Positions 38,946-48,422 of a DNA stretch of 64,000 nt are shown in pieces. How positions within the stretch are numbered: the first letter of the stretch is position 1; every line of letters starts with the position of its first letter. The stretch covers positions 1-64,000 of the forward strand of contig JAIOPP010000142.1 in the NCBI GenBank assembly GCA_021413845.1, given 5' to 3'. A model generated the notes under the pieces. That model was given only the letters and a program-made list of their open reading frames with translations. It did not search any database and was not told where the DNA came from. This DNA comes from Planctomycetia bacterium. Lineage in GTDB: Bacteria; Planctomycetota; Planctomycetia; Pirellulales; PNKZ01. The position numbers and the translations under genes are program-made.

Positions 38946-39770
38946 CTACAACTCGCGAATCCAAATGTTGCGAAAGCGGGTCGGGTTGCCGTGATTCTGT
39001 AGATTAAACGGCAGTTTATCCGCATGCTTCGTATACGACGGCGGGCGATCGTAGAACGTCCCCCCTTCCAGCGCGAAATGGTTCTGCACGAGAACCCCGT
39101 TTTGCAAGACGGTCATATAGGCGGGCTCAAGCAGTTTGCCATCGTCGGCGAATTTCGGAGCGGTGAAGATAATGTCGTACGTTTGCCACTCGCCCGGCTT
39201 GCGACAGACATTCACAAGCGGCGGACGTTGCTTATAGATCGAACCGGCTTGGCCGTCGAAGTAGGTTTTGTTTTCGTAGGAATCGAGAATTTGCACTTCG
39301 TAAATTCCCATCAAGTAGACGCCGCTATTGCCGCGCCCCTGCCCTTCTCCCTTCACGACGTCGGGCGTGGCCCATTCGATGTGCAACTGGCAACTGCCGA
39401 ACGAGCGGCGCGTGGTCACTCCCCCTCCTCCGCCGACCGTGGCGACGCCGTCTTTCACGGTCCAGCCTTGCCCGCCGGTGAACTCCTTCGCGAGATCCTT
39501 GCCGTCGAAAATAACGATCGCATCCGAGGGGGCCGTCGTTGCGTCGCCGGGGTTCACGATCGTCGGCTCTTTCCATTCCTTCCCGCTCACATACTCTCGA
39601 CTCGCCGGGGCAGCCTTCTTCGGCGCTTCCTTAGCGGCGGGCTCTTTAGCGGCAGGTTCTTTAGCGGCCGATTGCTTTTCGTCTTTAGCTGCTTCGACGG
39701 GTGCCGTGAAGCCGGCGATCAGAAGCGAAGCGACGGCGGTGCGAAGATAAAACATAGCTGCGATGCGCAT
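38946..39770 (-). CDS. Secreted DUF1080 (3-keto-disaccharide hydrolase-like) protein
   Basis: A 274-residue exported protein. It has a signal peptide (AVASLLIAGFTAPVEAA), then a low-complexity linker with repeated AAKEP units, and a DUF1080 domain (about 85-274) of the concanavalin/jelly-roll type. Typical segments are IFDGKDLAKEF, GNSGVYLMGIYEVQILDSY and PTRFRNIWIREL. This domain is very common in planctomycetes and is thought to act on glycans. It ends 15 bases from the end of the convergent glycosyltransferase gene. Confidence 0.85.
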   Translation of the reverse strand: MRIAAMFYLRTAVASLLIAGFTAPVEAAKDEKQSAAKEPAAKEPAAKEAPKKAAPASREYVSGKEWKEPTIVNPGDATTAPSDAIVIFDGKDLAKEFTGGQGWTVKDGVATVGGGGGVTTRRSFGSCQLHIEWATPDVVKGEGQGRGNSGVYLMGIYEVQILDSYENKTYFDGQAGSIYKQRPPLVNVCRKPGEWQTYDIIFTAPKFADDGKLLEPAYMTVLQNGVLVQNHFALEGGTFYDRPPSYTKHADKLPFNLQNHGNPTRFRNIWIREL

Positions 39771-39932
39771 GCACGGATCCTCGAACTAGGGCTACTGGGC
39801 AAGATGCTTTTTCGGCGTCGACATAGGCCGCGACGCTAGTATGCGTCGAGCCGAGGCGCGTCGCAAGCCGGCAGCCGATCGGGAGCGTCCGCACTTCTGC
39901 CGTCGTGTTCAAGACGCGGCGTTTGAGAAAAG

Positions 39933-40952
39933 TCAGCTACCGCTGGGAACAACGCCGGAGAGGCCGCCGACGATGGACGTGAACCAGGCCGCACCGCCGA
40001 CATAGACGCTGAAGACGATGATCGCCAACAGGCCGAAGCAGAGGTAGCGTTCCACCCCGTGACCGGCGAACGCCACGGCCGTCAGACCGAGCGATAGGAG
40101 AATCGTACCGGCGACGAATAACATTTCGCGCCAATAACCCCACATCATATTCGACGAGACAGCCTCGGTGGCTGCGTTCTGATTCTCGGCCCATTTCGCT
40201 TCGCTTAGGCGGCGCTCTTTTTCATGCGCTTTGCGCAAGTCTTCCAAGCTCTTGAGAACTTCGTTTTTGCGTTTGTCGGTGATCTTGTCGTCGGCCAGTT
40301 CCGCGTTATAGGCCTTCGTTTCGACTTGATACGGCCCTTCGAAGTGCTGCTCGTCTTGCAAGACACGCGCCTTGAGCCGCGAGATGTTGCGCGCTCCCAA
40401 CCCATCGCAGCCGCGCGCCGTCAGCACTAAGACCAAACCGAGCATTAAGATCGCTTGCGCACCGGCCAGCAACGCTCCGCCGGAAAGTTCGCCGGAGCGT
40501 GGTGCCACGGTCGGGCCGACGTTGCGCACCGGCGTCGTGGGTTGCACGACCGTCTGCGCCGGCGCCGGCTGTTGTGTCGCGGCGGGTTGCGTCGTGGCGG
40601 CGGCTGGAGCGGGGTCGCTTCCCGACCATCGCCCTGCCGCGGCATCGGCTGCCGTCTGCGTCGTGGCCGGAGCAAGCGGAACGGTTCCGTAAGTTTGTGA
40701 AGACTGTGGTTGAGCGGCCGCGGCCGTGGTCGTGCTCGGAGCGGCAGCCGCACCGGCGGGAGCAGCAGGTGCGGTCGATGGTAATGCCGTACCCGAGGCG
40801 GAAGGTCCGACCGCAAGCGTCGAGCCGGTCGGCGACGTTGCGGAAAGTTGAAAAATAATACCGCAGCCCGGTGCGGGACAGCGCAACTTCATCCCGGCAT
40901 GTTCAAGCGGAACCTGCAAGCGATGCCCGTTCGGACAGACGGCTTCCAACAT
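39933..40952 (-). CDS. Zinc-ribbon membrane protein of unknown function
   Basis: A 339-residue protein. It begins with a zinc-ribbon-like site (CPNGH near residue 6, CPAPGC near residue 25). A long Ala/Thr/Pro/Gln-rich stretch (about 35-160) follows, then a transmembrane helix with LLAGAQAILMLGLVLVLTA, a charged coiled region (about 195-255) and two more C-terminal helices. The architecture is common in planctomycetes. Function is unknown. It stands alone. Confidence 0.55.
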   Translation of the reverse strand: MLEAVCPNGHRLQVPLEHAGMKLRCPAPGCGIIFQLSATSPTGSTLAVGPSASGTALPSTAPAAPAGAAAAPSTTTAAAAQPQSSQTYGTVPLAPATTQTAADAAAGRWSGSDPAPAAATTQPAATQQPAPAQTVVQPTTPVRNVGPTVAPRSGELSGGALLAGAQAILMLGLVLVLTARGCDGLGARNISRLKARVLQDEQHFEGPYQVETKAYNAELADDKITDKRKNEVLKSLEDLRKAHEKERRLSEAKWAENQNAATEAVSSNMMWGYWREMLFVAGTILLSLGLTAVAFAGHGVERYLCFGLLAIIVFSVYVGGAAWFTSIVGGLSGVVPSGS

Positions 40953-41225
40953 TTCTTAAGTTCCTACCGACATCAGGATGTGAGTCTATGAGCCAACGCC
41001 GTGCGATCGAACGGCCGCTCCGGCAAAACGTCGCCGTATTCAGAAGTGCAGTGTCAGTATAGACGCCGGCAATTCGGGATGCAAAACGCTCTTCCTCTTC
41101 CGCCGGTGCGGAAAGGCCGTTTCCCTGCCGTTGCCTAGCGCCGTAGAATCTATGCCATGCCCGACGGCGGGGAGTTTTCGGACTCTAGCGATTGTCGGGC
41201 CGTCTTTCCTCGTGAGTTCGCCGTG

Positions 41226-41627
41226 ATGTCGATCGCCGATCGCGTTCTGGAATCGTATCTCGACGAATCGCTCCCGGTCGAAGAAGCGGCCTCGGTCGAA
41301 CGACTCTTGCGCGACGACCCGTCGCTGCTCGAGCGATTGTCGGTGCTCATCCGTCGGCGCGACCTCGGCGACCATTCGCTCGGTGCGATTTGGCAGCGGC
41401 AGCGGATCACCTGCGCCGACCGGAGCACGCTGGGAGCCTATCTGCTCGGCGTGCTCGACGGTGCCTCGCGGCGCTATTGGGATCTGCATCTCAATGTCGT
41501 CGAATGCCGCTTCTGCCGCGCCAACCTCGACGACATGCGCTTACGTCGTGAAGCTCGGCCAGATCAGACCACGGCTCGACGGCGAAAGTTTTTCGAGTCG
41601 AGCGTCGGCCGATTGGCGAAGCCCTAG
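41226..41627 (+). CDS. Small anti-sigma-like protein
   Basis: A 133-residue protein. The first half resembles anti-sigma factor N termini (helical, LESYLDESLPVEEAASVERL). The second half has HLNVVECRFC, a possible zinc site with one histidine and two cysteines. No transmembrane segment is seen. The start is unsure: ATG 41226 (MSIADRVLE) is preferred because conservation seems to begin there, but an ATG at 41157 would add 23 residues. No sigma factor gene is next to it, so the role is unknown. Confidence 0.45.
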   Translation: MSIADRVLESYLDESLPVEEAASVERLLRDDPSLLERLSVLIRRRDLGDHSLGAIWQRQRITCADRSTLGAYLLGVLDGASRRYWDLHLNVVECRFCRANLDDMRLRREARPDQTTARRRKFFESSVGRLAKP

Positions 41628-41635
41628 CGGGCGGG

Positions 41636-42463
41636 CTATAGTAGCCCGATGCCGTAGACCAACAGCGCGGCAGAACCGCCGGCAAGTACGGCGGCAACGA
41701 TCTTTTCCCAGCCACGCATCGCAAGCGGCGGATAGAACGTCCGAGGTCGATAAGGATCGAAGCCTCGCGCCGTCACGCTTTCGGCCAATGTCTCGGCTTT
41801 GCGCAGCGCGGCGGCGATGACCGGCAGCAGGATGCCAAGCTCCGCACGATAGGAACCGAACCGATCTCCCGGCATTCCCCAGATTCGAAAGCGGTAACCT
41901 CGGAGTTTTCGCGCCTGCCGCACCTCGATCGCCTCCTCGATCAGCAGAGGTAGGAAACGGAGCGCGGCCGTCGTCATAAAGCTGAGTGTCGTCGGCAGGC
42001 GGAACCACGACAGCGCGGCCAGCATACGCTCGGGACTCGTCGACAGACTGACCGTAAAGCCGGCGAGCGCCGTGGCGAGCAGCCGCAACGACTGCATCGC
42101 TCCATAACGCAAGCCTTCGACGGTGAGCACGACGCCGGCGAACCGATCGCCTCCGGTGCCGCGCGGCGCCACCAACGTCAATAGCGGCGTTCGCGGCTCG
42201 AAGGAATAGAAGAACCCTTGCGTGAGCATCGTCCCCCATACCGTCAGCGCGAGAATGCCGAGAATCGCTCCCCAACCGCGCGCCGGAAGCCTGAGACCGG
42301 TGCTGAAGAAGATCGCCGTAGCGAACAGAACGCCAAGCTCGTCGAGCGATTGTACGACGGCCGCTGCGACCGAAATACCGAACACGTAGAGAAGCTTGAC
42401 GCGCGGGTCGAGCCGTGCCAACCAAGCGCGAGCGTTCGTCGGCGTAAACAGAGCGGAAGACAT
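41636..42463 (-). CDS. ECF transporter T component
   Basis: Energy-coupling-factor transmembrane (T) protein, 275 residues, linking the ATPases to the substrate-binding S component. It starts MSSALFTPTNARAWLARLDP and has five or six hydrophobic segments. The two coupling motifs are RKLRGYRF (near residue 190) and TARGFDP. ATG overlaps the stop of the ATPase gene by one base (TAATG). The operon order S-ATPase-T matches YkoEDC-type vitamin transporters. Confidence 0.85.
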   Translation of the reverse strand: MSSALFTPTNARAWLARLDPRVKLLYVFGISVAAAVVQSLDELGVLFATAIFFSTGLRLPARGWGAILGILALTVWGTMLTQGFFYSFEPRTPLLTLVAPRGTGGDRFAGVVLTVEGLRYGAMQSLRLLATALAGFTVSLSTSPERMLAALSWFRLPTTLSFMTTAALRFLPLLIEEAIEVRQARKLRGYRFRIWGMPGDRFGSYRAELGILLPVIAAALRKAETLAESVTARGFDPYRPRTFYPPLAMRGWEKIVAAVLAGGSAALLVYGIGLL

Positions 42464-44166
42464 TAGGCATCGCTCCGCGATGGATCGCCGGCTTGAAGTT
42501 GCCGAGCAAGAAACTCGGCGATGAGCCCGGTGACGTCGAAGGAGTGCAAGCCATGTTCGCGGCGAAAGTCCCACACGGCCGACGAGCGCAACTCGGCCCG
42601 TTGCATGAGCGACGGATCGGCGAGCAAGTCGGCGGGAGTTCCTGTTTGCAGCAGCTTGCCTTCCGCTAAGACGAAGATGCGATCGGCATAGCGCACCGCC
42701 GTTGCGAGATCGTGCGTGGAAAAAAGGAGCGCTTCCGGACCTCCCGGCGTGCCGACGCAACGGCTTAAGAGCTCCATCATCCTTACGATCATCGGCCCGT
42801 CCTGACCGGTCGTCGGCTCGTCGAGCAGCAAGAGCCGGGGCGAGGTTGCCAGGGCCGCGGCGATCGCGGTTCGTACACGTTGCCCTTGGCTGAGCGCCTG
42901 GGGCGTCTCCGTAAGTAGTTCTTCCAGCGCGAACAAGTTCGCCATCAGTTGCACGCGCTCCGCAACGACCGCCGGCTTGAGCCCTATTTGCCGGGGCCCG
43001 TATGCGAGCTCCTCGGCAACCGTACGATGGACGAGCGTGAGCTCGGCCCGTTGCGGAACGAGGACCGTCGGTAACGTGCTTTTGTCGTTCACGTTCCAAT
43101 CGATGCGGCCGCCGGTGGGGTCGAGCAACCCGGCGAGCAAATTCATCAGCGTGCTCTTGCCTGCACCATTGGGGCCGACGAGCGCGATCCGCTCGCCGCG
43201 CGAAATCTCGAAAGAGACGTCGCTCCAGACCGGCTCACCGCTGGGATAGCGATACGTTAAGCCGCGCACCGCGAGTACCGTTTCCGCGGTCTTCGCAGTG
43301 CGCAGTCGATCGGACTGTGCGATGGTTGTCGGAGGCCGCCGTCGAGATTGAGACACGTTTCCTTTCAAGCCGGCGATCGTCCAGGCTTCCGGTTCGACGA
43401 GCCCCACGGTGCGCAGCGCCGCCGTCGCGCGCGGAATATCGGTTGCGTCGATGTCCGCGGCGAGTCTTCCTCCCTCGAGCAGCAACAATCGATCGGCCTC
43501 GGGCAGCAACTCTTCTAGGCGATGCTCCGCCACGACGATCGTCATTCCGGCGGCGCGCAACAGGCGCAATTCGGCGATGAATGCCGAGGCGGCACGTGGA
43601 TCGAGCCTGCTGAGGGGTTCGTCGCAGATCAGAATGCGCGGCCTCATCGCTTCGATCGCGGCCAAAACCAAGCGTTGTTTCCAGCCCCCGGAAAGATACG
43701 GCGTCGGAACGTGGCGGAAGGGATTGAGCCCGAATTGTTCGGCGATTTCCGCGATCCGGAGGCGAATCTCTTCGACCGGCAGATTCAAGTTTTCCAAGCC
43801 GAAAGCCAGTTCCGCTTCGACGGTCGACGTGCAGATTTGATCGTCGGGCGATTGCAGCACAAGGCCGACGAAGCGCGCCGCATCGGCAGTCGCCAGCGTG
43901 CGGGTATCGCGCCCGAACCAACGCACCGCTCCGCTCATCGTTCCGCGCGCGTATTGAGGAATCAAGCCGGCCAGTGCGCGCAGCAACGTCGACTTTCCCG
44001 AGCCGGTCCGCCCGGCGACGACGGTCCATGAGCCGGCTGGAAGCGAGAAGGAAAGGTCGACGAGCGTCGGTTGATCGCGACCCGGAAACGTGTAGCCGAG
44101 TCGGTCGACTTCGATCGCGCTGGCTGCGAGTGTGGGTTCGTGGAGGCCGGTCGTTGCACGATTCAC
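42463..44166 (-). CDS. ECF transporter fused double ATPase
   Basis: ATPase of an energy-coupling-factor transporter, 567 residues, with two ABC domains in one chain. The first has the Walker A GRTGSGKST, signature LSGGWKQRL and Walker B ILICDEP. The second (about residue 320 on) has GPNGAGKST, LSQGQRVRT and LLLLDEPTTGQD. GTG 44166 overlaps the stop of the S gene (GTGA), so the frame upstream is not used. A fused EcfA-EcfA' chain, as in YkoD, is known. The vitamin transported cannot be read from this gene. Confidence 0.9.
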   Translation of the reverse strand: MNRATTGLHEPTLAASAIEVDRLGYTFPGRDQPTLVDLSFSLPAGSWTVVAGRTGSGKSTLLRALAGLIPQYARGTMSGAVRWFGRDTRTLATADAARFVGLVLQSPDDQICTSTVEAELAFGLENLNLPVEEIRLRIAEIAEQFGLNPFRHVPTPYLSGGWKQRLVLAAIEAMRPRILICDEPLSRLDPRAASAFIAELRLLRAAGMTIVVAEHRLEELLPEADRLLLLEGGRLAADIDATDIPRATAALRTVGLVEPEAWTIAGLKGNVSQSRRRPPTTIAQSDRLRTAKTAETVLAVRGLTYRYPSGEPVWSDVSFEISRGERIALVGPNGAGKSTLMNLLAGLLDPTGGRIDWNVNDKSTLPTVLVPQRAELTLVHRTVAEELAYGPRQIGLKPAVVAERVQLMANLFALEELLTETPQALSQGQRVRTAIAAALATSPRLLLLDEPTTGQDGPMIVRMMELLSRCVGTPGGPEALLFSTHDLATAVRYADRIFVLAEGKLLQTGTPADLLADPSLMQRAELRSSAVWDFRREHGLHSFDVTGLIAEFLARQLQAGDPSRSDA

Positions 44167-44810
44167 GGCGCGGTCTTTCGGAGTTGAAAGCCCCAAAGCG
44201 TACCGATCGCGGCGCCGATGGCGCCGTATCCTAAGCCGGTAACCAGAGCCACCCTTTGGACATACCACATCGGGAACATGAGCTTGTAGAAGTAGATCGA
44301 AATGAAGAACTGAGCGTAGAGCGCAATGGCATTGGCAAGCCCGATGGCGAGCGCCGTGCGAGCGACGAGCAGCGTCGTCGGCTTGCCGGGCAAGGTCGTT
44401 CTGCGCTCTAGTTTCGTCACTCCGAAGAGCGCCAAGATCGCTTCATGCACGACGATGCTCAGCCCGACCATGGCGATGCCGGCGAGCGAAAAGCTTCCCG
44501 ACACGATCCCGTTGAGCAACCAGACGGTCAGGATCGTCAACGTCGCCGTGCCGATGCGCGGGATCAGCGTCACGATTACGGCCATCAGCAAACAGGGAAT
44601 CCCTTCGCCGCCAATGCCGTCGAGATAGACGGCCCAAGGCCCGAGGAAAACGTGAACGACCGAGCCGGCGAGCCGAGCCGCGAACGACACCGCGAAGTGG
44701 AGCGCCGCGACCATCGCGATGGTCGAAAGTTCCCGATTGTCGAAGAGTCCGCCGGCGCTGCGGCCGGCGAACATCGGAGCGGCAAGCGGCGAATCGTCGG
44801 CTACGTGCAT
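44163..44810 (-). CDS. ECF transporter S (substrate-binding) component
   Basis: Integral membrane protein, 215 residues, with about six hydrophobic segments, in the S-component position of an ECF operon. The start is ATG 44810 (MHVADDSPLAAPM) with GAGGA five bases upstream. Segments such as ILTVWLLNGIVSG and AIALYAQFFISIYFYKL are typical of such proteins. The substrate is unknown; the operon layout resembles the thiamine-precursor transporter YkoEDC, and no riboswitch was recognised upstream. Confidence 0.7.
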   Translation of the reverse strand: MHVADDSPLAAPMFAGRSAGGLFDNRELSTIAMVAALHFAVSFAARLAGSVVHVFLGPWAVYLDGIGGEGIPCLLMAVIVTLIPRIGTATLTILTVWLLNGIVSGSFSLAGIAMVGLSIVVHEAILALFGVTKLERRTTLPGKPTTLLVARTALAIGLANAIALYAQFFISIYFYKLMFPMWYVQRVALVTGLGYGAIGAAIGTLWGFQLRKTAP

Positions 44811-44865
44811 GGTTCCTCGACTAGCCGACGATCGGATCGCACCGGATGCGAGCTTCGTTCGACTC

Positions 44866-44876
44866 TGGTATACAAT
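44866..44876 (+). promoter_or_regulatory. Extended -10 promoter candidate for the fatty-acid operon
   Basis: TGGTATACAAT contains an extended -10 box (TG at 44866, TATACA at 44869-44874). No good -35 box is seen. It is about 105 bases before the first gene of the beta-oxidation operon, in the divergent space next to the ECF operon. Confidence 0.4.
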
Positions 44877-44980
44877 GCCGATAAACATCGCAGGAACGGG
44901 CGCTCGCAACGCCGCCGTTCCGAATCGAACAGAATACCCATCGCCCACCCCTCTTCGCCAGTCCCGTTGCGGAGCACTCG

Positions 44981-47155
44981 ATGCCCAACGTCATCACACT
45001 TTCCTTTCCGGAAGCCGACATCGCCCTGCTGACGCTCGACGACCCGTCGAAAGGGGCGAATGTACTTTCTCGCCCCGTGCTCGACGAGCTTGCCGCGCAC
45101 TTAACGAGTTTGGAAAGCCGCACCGATCTGGCCGGCCTCATCGTGCGCTCGACCAAGCCGGGCATTTTCATCGCGGGGGCCGACATCCGCGAGTTCGTCG
45201 CCGCCGGCAAGATCACGAAGCAAGAAACGATCGCGATCGCCGATCATGGACGTGAGTTGTTTCGTCGTTTGTCTCGGCTCGCCGGCCCGAGCGTCGCGGC
45301 GATCGACGGCATTTGCGTCGGCGGCGGGGCCGAGTTGGCGGTGTGGTGCGATCGGCGGCTGATGACCGCAAGCCCTAAGGCGCAGATCGGATTCCCGGAA
45401 GTGAAGCTCGGTATGTTTCCGGGCTGGGGCGGAACGGCCCGTCTGCCGCGCATCGTCGGCCTGGCGAACGCCGTCGAGATGATTACCGGCGGAGAATCGA
45501 TCGATGGACGCGCGGCTCGCGCGATGGGGCTGGCGACGGAAGTCGTGGAAGTAGCCGAAGCCGACGCCTTGCTCCAAGAAGCGATCGCGCTCGTGCGCGC
45601 GGAACGGGCAAGCGGCGACTATTTGCGCGACCGCGAACTTTGGTCGAAGCCGAGTACGCTCAGCGAGACCGAGCTAGGGTTTCTCGGCGCGACCGGCAAT
45701 GCCTACATCATGCAGCAGACCAAGGGGCAGTATCCCGCTCCGATCGCGGCGCTGAACTTACTGCTCGAAGCGGCCGGCGTCGATATCGACGAAGCCTGTC
45801 GGATGGAAGCGGACGGGTTCGCCGAAATCTTCGGCACGCCGGTCAATAAAGCCTTGCTCAACGTCTTCATGCTGACGGATCGGAATAAGAAAGATGCCGG
45901 GATCGCCGACCGCGCGATCAAGCCGAAGCCGATCGCAAGCGTCGGCGTCGTCGGAGCCGGCATCATGGGCTCGGGCATCGCCGGCGCGTGCGTTAAACGA
46001 GAGGTACCCGTGACGATCCTCGATGCGCGGCCCGAAGCGCTGGCCGGTGGAATGCGCAAGGCGATCGAAGAAGCCGCTTACGATAAAGTCGCGAAAGGTC
46101 CGACGACCGAACGGCTGTTGAAGTTTGCGCCGCTCGTGCGGGCCGTCGGGAATGAAGCCGAGTTTGCTTCATGCGAGCTCGTGGTCGAGGCGATCGTCGA
46201 GAACGAGAAAGTGAAGCGGGAGCTCTATTCCAAGCTTGAGCCGCAACTTTTGGAGCTCGCGATCTTGGCCTCGAACACATCGGCCATTTCGATCACGCGC
46301 TTGGCGAAAGGGTTGAAAAATCCGGAGCGATTCTGCGGCATCCACTTCTTCAATCCGGTGCGGAAGATGCCGCTGGTCGAGGTGATCCGCGGCGCGCAGA
46401 CGAGCGACGAAACGATCGCGTCGGCAGTCTCGTTCGCCAAAGGACTCGGCAAGAGTCCGATCGTCGTGGAAGACGGGCCCGGGTTCCTGGTGAATCGGTT
46501 GTTGTTCCCCTATATGAACGAGGCGTTGGAGTTGCTTGTCTCCGGCGTGCCGATCAAGGCGGTCGACGGCGCGGCCAAAGGCTTCGGTATGCCGATGGGG
46601 CCGATCACGTTGTACGACGTCGTCGGGCTCGATACGGCGCTGTTCGCCGGCCGTGTGATGGTCGAGGCGTTTCCCGATCGCTTTCTGACGTCGCCGCTGT
46701 TGGAAGAAATGGTGCAAGCCGGCCGCTTGGGGCAGAAATCGCGCAGTGGGTTCTTCGCCTATAAAGATAAGTCCGATCGGGGTGAGCCCGACCCGACGTT
46801 CGATCCGATTCTTGCCAAGCACGCTCGCAAGCCTGCGGGTTCGGAGAAGTCGGCGAAGCTCGACGCACAAACGATCGCGCTCCGGCTATTCTTGCCGATG
46901 CTGCTGGAGGCGACGCGCGTAATCGCCGAGAAAAAGGTGCGCGATCCGCGCGATGTCGACCTCGGGCTCATTTTCGGGATCGGCTTTCCGCCGTTTCAAG
47001 GAGGGCTGCTGTTTTGGGCCGATACGTTCGGCGCGGCGCAGATCATTGAAATGCTCAAGCCGTTCGAGGCACTGGGCGAACGGTATCGCCCGACGCCGCT
47101 CTTGCTCGAGCTTGCGGCCGGCGGCGGCAAGTTCTACGACCTCGCGAAGAAATAA
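44981..47155 (+). CDS. fadJ: Enoyl-CoA hydratase / 3-hydroxyacyl-CoA dehydrogenase
   Basis: Bifunctional beta-oxidation enzyme, 724 residues, in the FadB/FadJ alpha-subunit family. The N-terminal crotonase domain (about 1-300) carries GIFIAGADIREF, GICVGGGAELAVW and the catalytic glutamate region FPEVKLGMFPGWGGTARLPR. The NAD-binding domain starts near residue 320 with GVVGAGIMGSGIAGAC, and the catalytic histidine is in IHFFNPVRKMPLVEVI. Thiolase, ligase and dehydrogenase genes follow in one operon. Confidence 0.95.
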   Translation: MPNVITLSFPEADIALLTLDDPSKGANVLSRPVLDELAAHLTSLESRTDLAGLIVRSTKPGIFIAGADIREFVAAGKITKQETIAIADHGRELFRRLSRLAGPSVAAIDGICVGGGAELAVWCDRRLMTASPKAQIGFPEVKLGMFPGWGGTARLPRIVGLANAVEMITGGESIDGRAARAMGLATEVVEVAEADALLQEAIALVRAERASGDYLRDRELWSKPSTLSETELGFLGATGNAYIMQQTKGQYPAPIAALNLLLEAAGVDIDEACRMEADGFAEIFGTPVNKALLNVFMLTDRNKKDAGIADRAIKPKPIASVGVVGAGIMGSGIAGACVKREVPVTILDARPEALAGGMRKAIEEAAYDKVAKGPTTERLLKFAPLVRAVGNEAEFASCELVVEAIVENEKVKRELYSKLEPQLLELAILASNTSAISITRLAKGLKNPERFCGIHFFNPVRKMPLVEVIRGAQTSDETIASAVSFAKGLGKSPIVVEDGPGFLVNRLLFPYMNEALELLVSGVPIKAVDGAAKGFGMPMGPITLYDVVGLDTALFAGRVMVEAFPDRFLTSPLLEEMVQAGRLGQKSRSGFFAYKDKSDRGEPDPTFDPILAKHARKPAGSEKSAKLDAQTIALRLFLPMLLEATRVIAEKKVRDPRDVDLGLIFGIGFPPFQGGLLFWADTFGAAQIIEMLKPFEALGERYRPTPLLLELAAGGGKFYDLAKK

Positions 47156-47231
47156 TCCGTAGTAAGAAATAGATTGTAAGAAGAAATTCGCTCGCCTCGC
47201 CCGTTGGATTTTTTAGTGGAGTCACGCTCCC

Positions 47232-48389
47232 ATGCATGAAGCCGTCATCGTCGACGCCGTCCGAACTCCGATCGGCCGCGCGCATAAAGACAAGGGAATC
47301 TACCGTCACGTCCGGAGCGACGATCTCGCCGCGATCGTCGTCGAGGCGCTGATCGAGCGCTCGGGCATCGATCCTGCCGCGATCGAAGACGTCGTCTTGG
47401 GGAACACGCAGCAACAGGGAGAGCAAGGTTTCAACGTCGCGCGCAACGTCGCGCTGCTCGCTGGCTTGCCGACGACGGCGGCCGGCGCGACGGTGAATCG
47501 TCTGTGCGGCTCGAGCTTGCAGGCCATCGCGCAAGCTTCGCATTCCGTGATCGCCGGCGGAGAGGATGTGCAGATCGTCGGGGGGTTGGAGCACATGCTG
47601 CATATCGCGATGGACAAAGACATCGACATCAACCCAAAGCTGTTTCATCAGACGAGCCGCGGCGCGCTCAACATGGGCTTTACCGCCGAATTTCTCGCAC
47701 AGACTCAAGAAATCTCGCGAGAAGAACAGGATGCGTTCGCGGTGCGCAGCCATCACCGAGCCGCCGCCGCACAAGCCGGCGGTAAGTTTCGCAGCGAAAT
47801 AATTCCGGTGTGGGGAAACGACGAAGCCGGGCGGCGCGTGCTCGCAGAAGTGGATCAATGCGTCCGGCCCGATTGCAGCATGGAAGGGCTCGCTGCGCTT
47901 AAGCCGGCCTTCATGCCGGTCATCGGCACCGTGACGGCTGGGAATAGTTCGCCGCTCAACGACGGCGCGGCGGCGCTGTTGCTCATGAGTCGCGCAAGGG
48001 CCGACGAGCTTGGCTTGAAGCCGCTCGTAAAAGTGCGGGCCACGGCGGTGTGCGGAGTCGATCCGGCGGTGATGGGAACCGGACCGGTTCCGGCGACGCA
48101 GAAGGTTCTCAAGCGGGCTGGGCTCTCGCTGAAAGACATCGGCCTGATCGAGCTCAACGAAGCGTTCGCGGCGCAAGCGTTGACGTGTATTCGGATGCTC
48201 AAGCTCGATGAAGAGAAAGTGAACGTGCATGGCGGAGCGCTGGCGATCGGACACCCGCTCGGCGCGAGCGGGGCGCGGATCGCCACGACCCTCATCCATG
48301 CCATGCTCGATCGAGACGTAGAACTCGGTTTGGCGACGATGTGCATCGGCGTCGGGCAAGGAATCGCCGTCGTCTTCGAGCGGGTTTAG
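47232..48389 (+). CDS. fadI: Acetyl-CoA C-acyltransferase (thiolase)
   Basis: Thiolase, 385 residues, the last step of beta-oxidation, splitting 3-ketoacyl-CoA to acetyl-CoA and a shortened acyl-CoA. The acylated cysteine is in VNRLCGSSLQ (near residue 91); the catalytic histidine in AIGHPLGASGARI and second cysteine in TMCIGVGQG are present. GNSSPLNDGAA and NEAFAAQ complete the family motifs. It lies 76 bases after the hydratase/dehydrogenase, and the pair forms the trifunctional complex in other bacteria. Confidence 0.93.
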   Translation: MHEAVIVDAVRTPIGRAHKDKGIYRHVRSDDLAAIVVEALIERSGIDPAAIEDVVLGNTQQQGEQGFNVARNVALLAGLPTTAAGATVNRLCGSSLQAIAQASHSVIAGGEDVQIVGGLEHMLHIAMDKDIDINPKLFHQTSRGALNMGFTAEFLAQTQEISREEQDAFAVRSHHRAAAAQAGGKFRSEIIPVWGNDEAGRRVLAEVDQCVRPDCSMEGLAALKPAFMPVIGTVTAGNSSPLNDGAAALLLMSRARADELGLKPLVKVRATAVCGVDPAVMGTGPVPATQKVLKRAGLSLKDIGLIELNEAFAAQALTCIRMLKLDEEKVNVHGGALAIGHPLGASGARIATTLIHAMLDRDVELGLATMCIGVGQGIAVVFERV

Positions 48390-48422
48390 CCGCACTTCTC
48401 GCTAGCGCAGTTCGAGTAACTT

